DNA of 43,733 nt from Arthrobacter crystallopoietes BAB-32 (lineage in GTDB: Bacteria > Actinomycetota > Actinomycetes > Actinomycetales > Micrococcaceae), in NCBI RefSeq assembly GCF_000328305.2, contig NZ_ANPE02000103.1, positions 1 through 43,733 of the forward strand, read 5' to 3'. The translations under genes were made by a program, and so were the position numbers. Positions 42,901 to 43,733 of this stretch are shown here, piece by piece (the stretch's first letter is position 1; each line of letters begins with the position of its first letter). Under the pieces are notes generated by a model, which was not told where the DNA came from, did no database searches, and saw only the letters and a list, made by a program, of their open reading frames with translations.

Positions 42901-43733
42901 TCACTCGCCGAGGACCACCTCGGAGGCTTCGGTGGAACGGTCGACGACGGTGGTCGGCGCTTCCAGATGGACCGCCCCGGAGGGCAGGATGCCGGCCCCG
43001 CCGTAGCGCTCCATCACCCGCAGCTGCGCCACGACATCCTCGCCGGCGTGCGCCGGGGGCAGGTCCCTCCAGAAGGCGAAGCCGCCGCAGTCCAGCAGGG
43101 CCTGCCGGTCATAGAGGACGCAGCCGCCAACCCATGCCACCCGGTACAGCCGCCAGCCGCCGGCCGGGATCCCGAGCCGGGCGGCGATGTGGGTCAGGTT
43201 GGCCGCGTTGTGCAAGGTCCAGCGCTGGAACTGCGGGTCGCCGCGGCGGATCCGCTCCGGCACCACCGGCCCCTCCCACAGTTCGAAGGGCCGCTGCTCG
43301 TCCGGGCGCTCATCGTCCAGGTAGGACAGCCCTTGCACGGCGGCGCCCACGAAGCCGCAGCCGGCCTCGCGCAGGGCGCCTGTCATCCGGGCGAGCATGT
43401 CCGGCTCCAGCCAGACGTCATTGTCGAGGAACAGCACCAGGCCGGCTTCCGCCAGGCCCAGCAGGAAATCGCGCTGTTCGGCCATGCCCCGGCGCGGCAA
43501 GTGGTGTTCCAGCCGCACCGGGCGGCCCTGGGCCTGCAGCACCCGGACCATCGCTGCGACCGCCGGATGTTCCCACGCGGGTTCGGGCTCCGTCTGGTCG
43601 CTGATGATGACGCCGAAGGACGGCCCGTCCTGCGCGGCGAGGCCGGACAGCGTGACCGCCAATTCGGCCGGACGTCCGAAGTTGGGGATCAGGACCTGCA
43701 CCTCGGGCGTCGGGGCAGGCGGCAGCGGGCTGG
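42901..43733 (-). CDS. family 2 glycosyltransferase, start outside the window
   Basis: An inverting GT-A glycosyltransferase lacking its 5' end: the frame is open to the window edge. Visible features are VLIPNFGRPAELAVTLSGLA (nucleotide-binding strand), LVLFLDNDVWLEPDML with the metal-binding DxD-like DND, GEDVVAQLRVMERYG (the later ED of GT2 proteins) and VGGCVLYDRQALLDCGGF. A GTG at 43701 could be read as a start, but the upstream residues (a Pro-rich SPLPPAPTPE) are also open, so the real start is probably beyond 43733. It ends just after the convergent small hypothetical gene. It likely makes a cell-wall or secreted glycan; the donor is unknown. Confidence 0.8.
   Translation of the reverse strand, partial: SPLPPAPTPEVQVLIPNFGRPAELAVTLSGLAAQDGPSFGVIISDQTEPEPAWEHPAVAAMVRVLQAQGRPVRLEHHLPRRGMAEQRDFLLGLAEAGLVLFLDNDVWLEPDMLARMTGALREAGCGFVGAAVQGLSYLDDERPDEQRPFELWEGPVVPERIRRGDPQFQRWTLHNAANLTHIAARLGIPAGGWRLYRVAWVGGCVLYDRQALLDCGGFAFWRDLPPAHAGEDVVAQLRVMERYGGAGILPSGAVHLEAPTTVVDRSTEASEVVLGE

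Noticed and set aside
43699-43701. GTG at 43701 as true start of the glycosyltransferase
   Set aside because: The frame stays open to the window edge and no ribosome binding site is visible, so the start probably lies outside.

Overview
The window is high-GC DNA with densely packed, often overlapping genes, TAT and lipoprotein signals typical of Gram-positive bacteria, actinobacterial-type regulatory sites and many long antisense reading frames forced by GC bias. The gene families suggest an actinobacterium of the Micrococcaceae (Arthrobacter-like); this placement is an inference from gene content only. I see no rRNA, tRNA, CRISPR array, integrase, transposase or phage gene. The region reads as ordinary chromosome.

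Layout. 1-2226: a gene-free edge with a hairpin and 29-bp repeats, then a coupled pair on the minus strand (Xi-class glutathionyl-hydroquinone reductase and a C26 glutamine amidotransferase). 2409-3779: short-chain fatty acid transporter. 3800-6884: two overlapping TAT-exported phosphoesterases (PhoD and a nucleotide pyrophosphatase-type enzyme) behind a possible PHO box. 6979-8199: MFS exporter broken by one stop codon. 8403-9458: iron-siderophore binding lipoprotein with an IdeR/DtxR-like box. 9657-11512: alkylation repair genes ogt and alkA flanking a frameshifted universal stress gene. 11565-15865: CUT1 sugar ABC transporter (binding protein, two permeases, no ATPase) and an aldo/keto reductase. 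15906-19614: PRC-barrel protein, MFS transporter, two small membrane proteins and a stress-type short-chain dehydrogenase.

The best-integrated system is a glycine utilisation regulon at 19698-29435. gcvP-gcvT-gcvH-glyA-sdaA lie on the minus strand behind a tandem glycine riboswitch and end at a strong terminator. A CycA-type amino acid permease just upstream has its own tandem glycine riboswitch. Imported glycine can be cleaved to CO2, ammonia and methylene-THF, joined with a second glycine to make serine, and deaminated to pyruvate. Between the second riboswitch and cycA lies a 31-codon leader ORF whose ribosome binding site and start resemble those of gcvP.

29468-43733 holds a DinB-fold protein, an emfourin-like inhibitor and a protealysin-type M4 protease broken by a 1-base deletion; a DHA2 MFS transporter fused to two extracytoplasmic-type beta-sandwich domains; a GntR regulator; a divergent LacI-regulator/glycogen-debranching-like pair with an operator-like palindrome; an Rv2629/Balon-type ribosome hibernation factor with a small acidic partner; a succinyl/acetyl-CoA transferase; a TerC protein behind a likely Mn2+ (yybP-ykoY) riboswitch; a small hypothetical protein; and a glycosyltransferase cut by the window edge.

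Three genes (MFS, universal stress protein, M4 protease) each carry a single-base-type lesion. They are either young pseudogenes or sequence errors, and raw reads would decide. I found no convincing wholly new system. The strongest leads are the riboswitch-leader ORF arrangement, the reductase-amidotransferase pair and the hibernation factor with its small partner.
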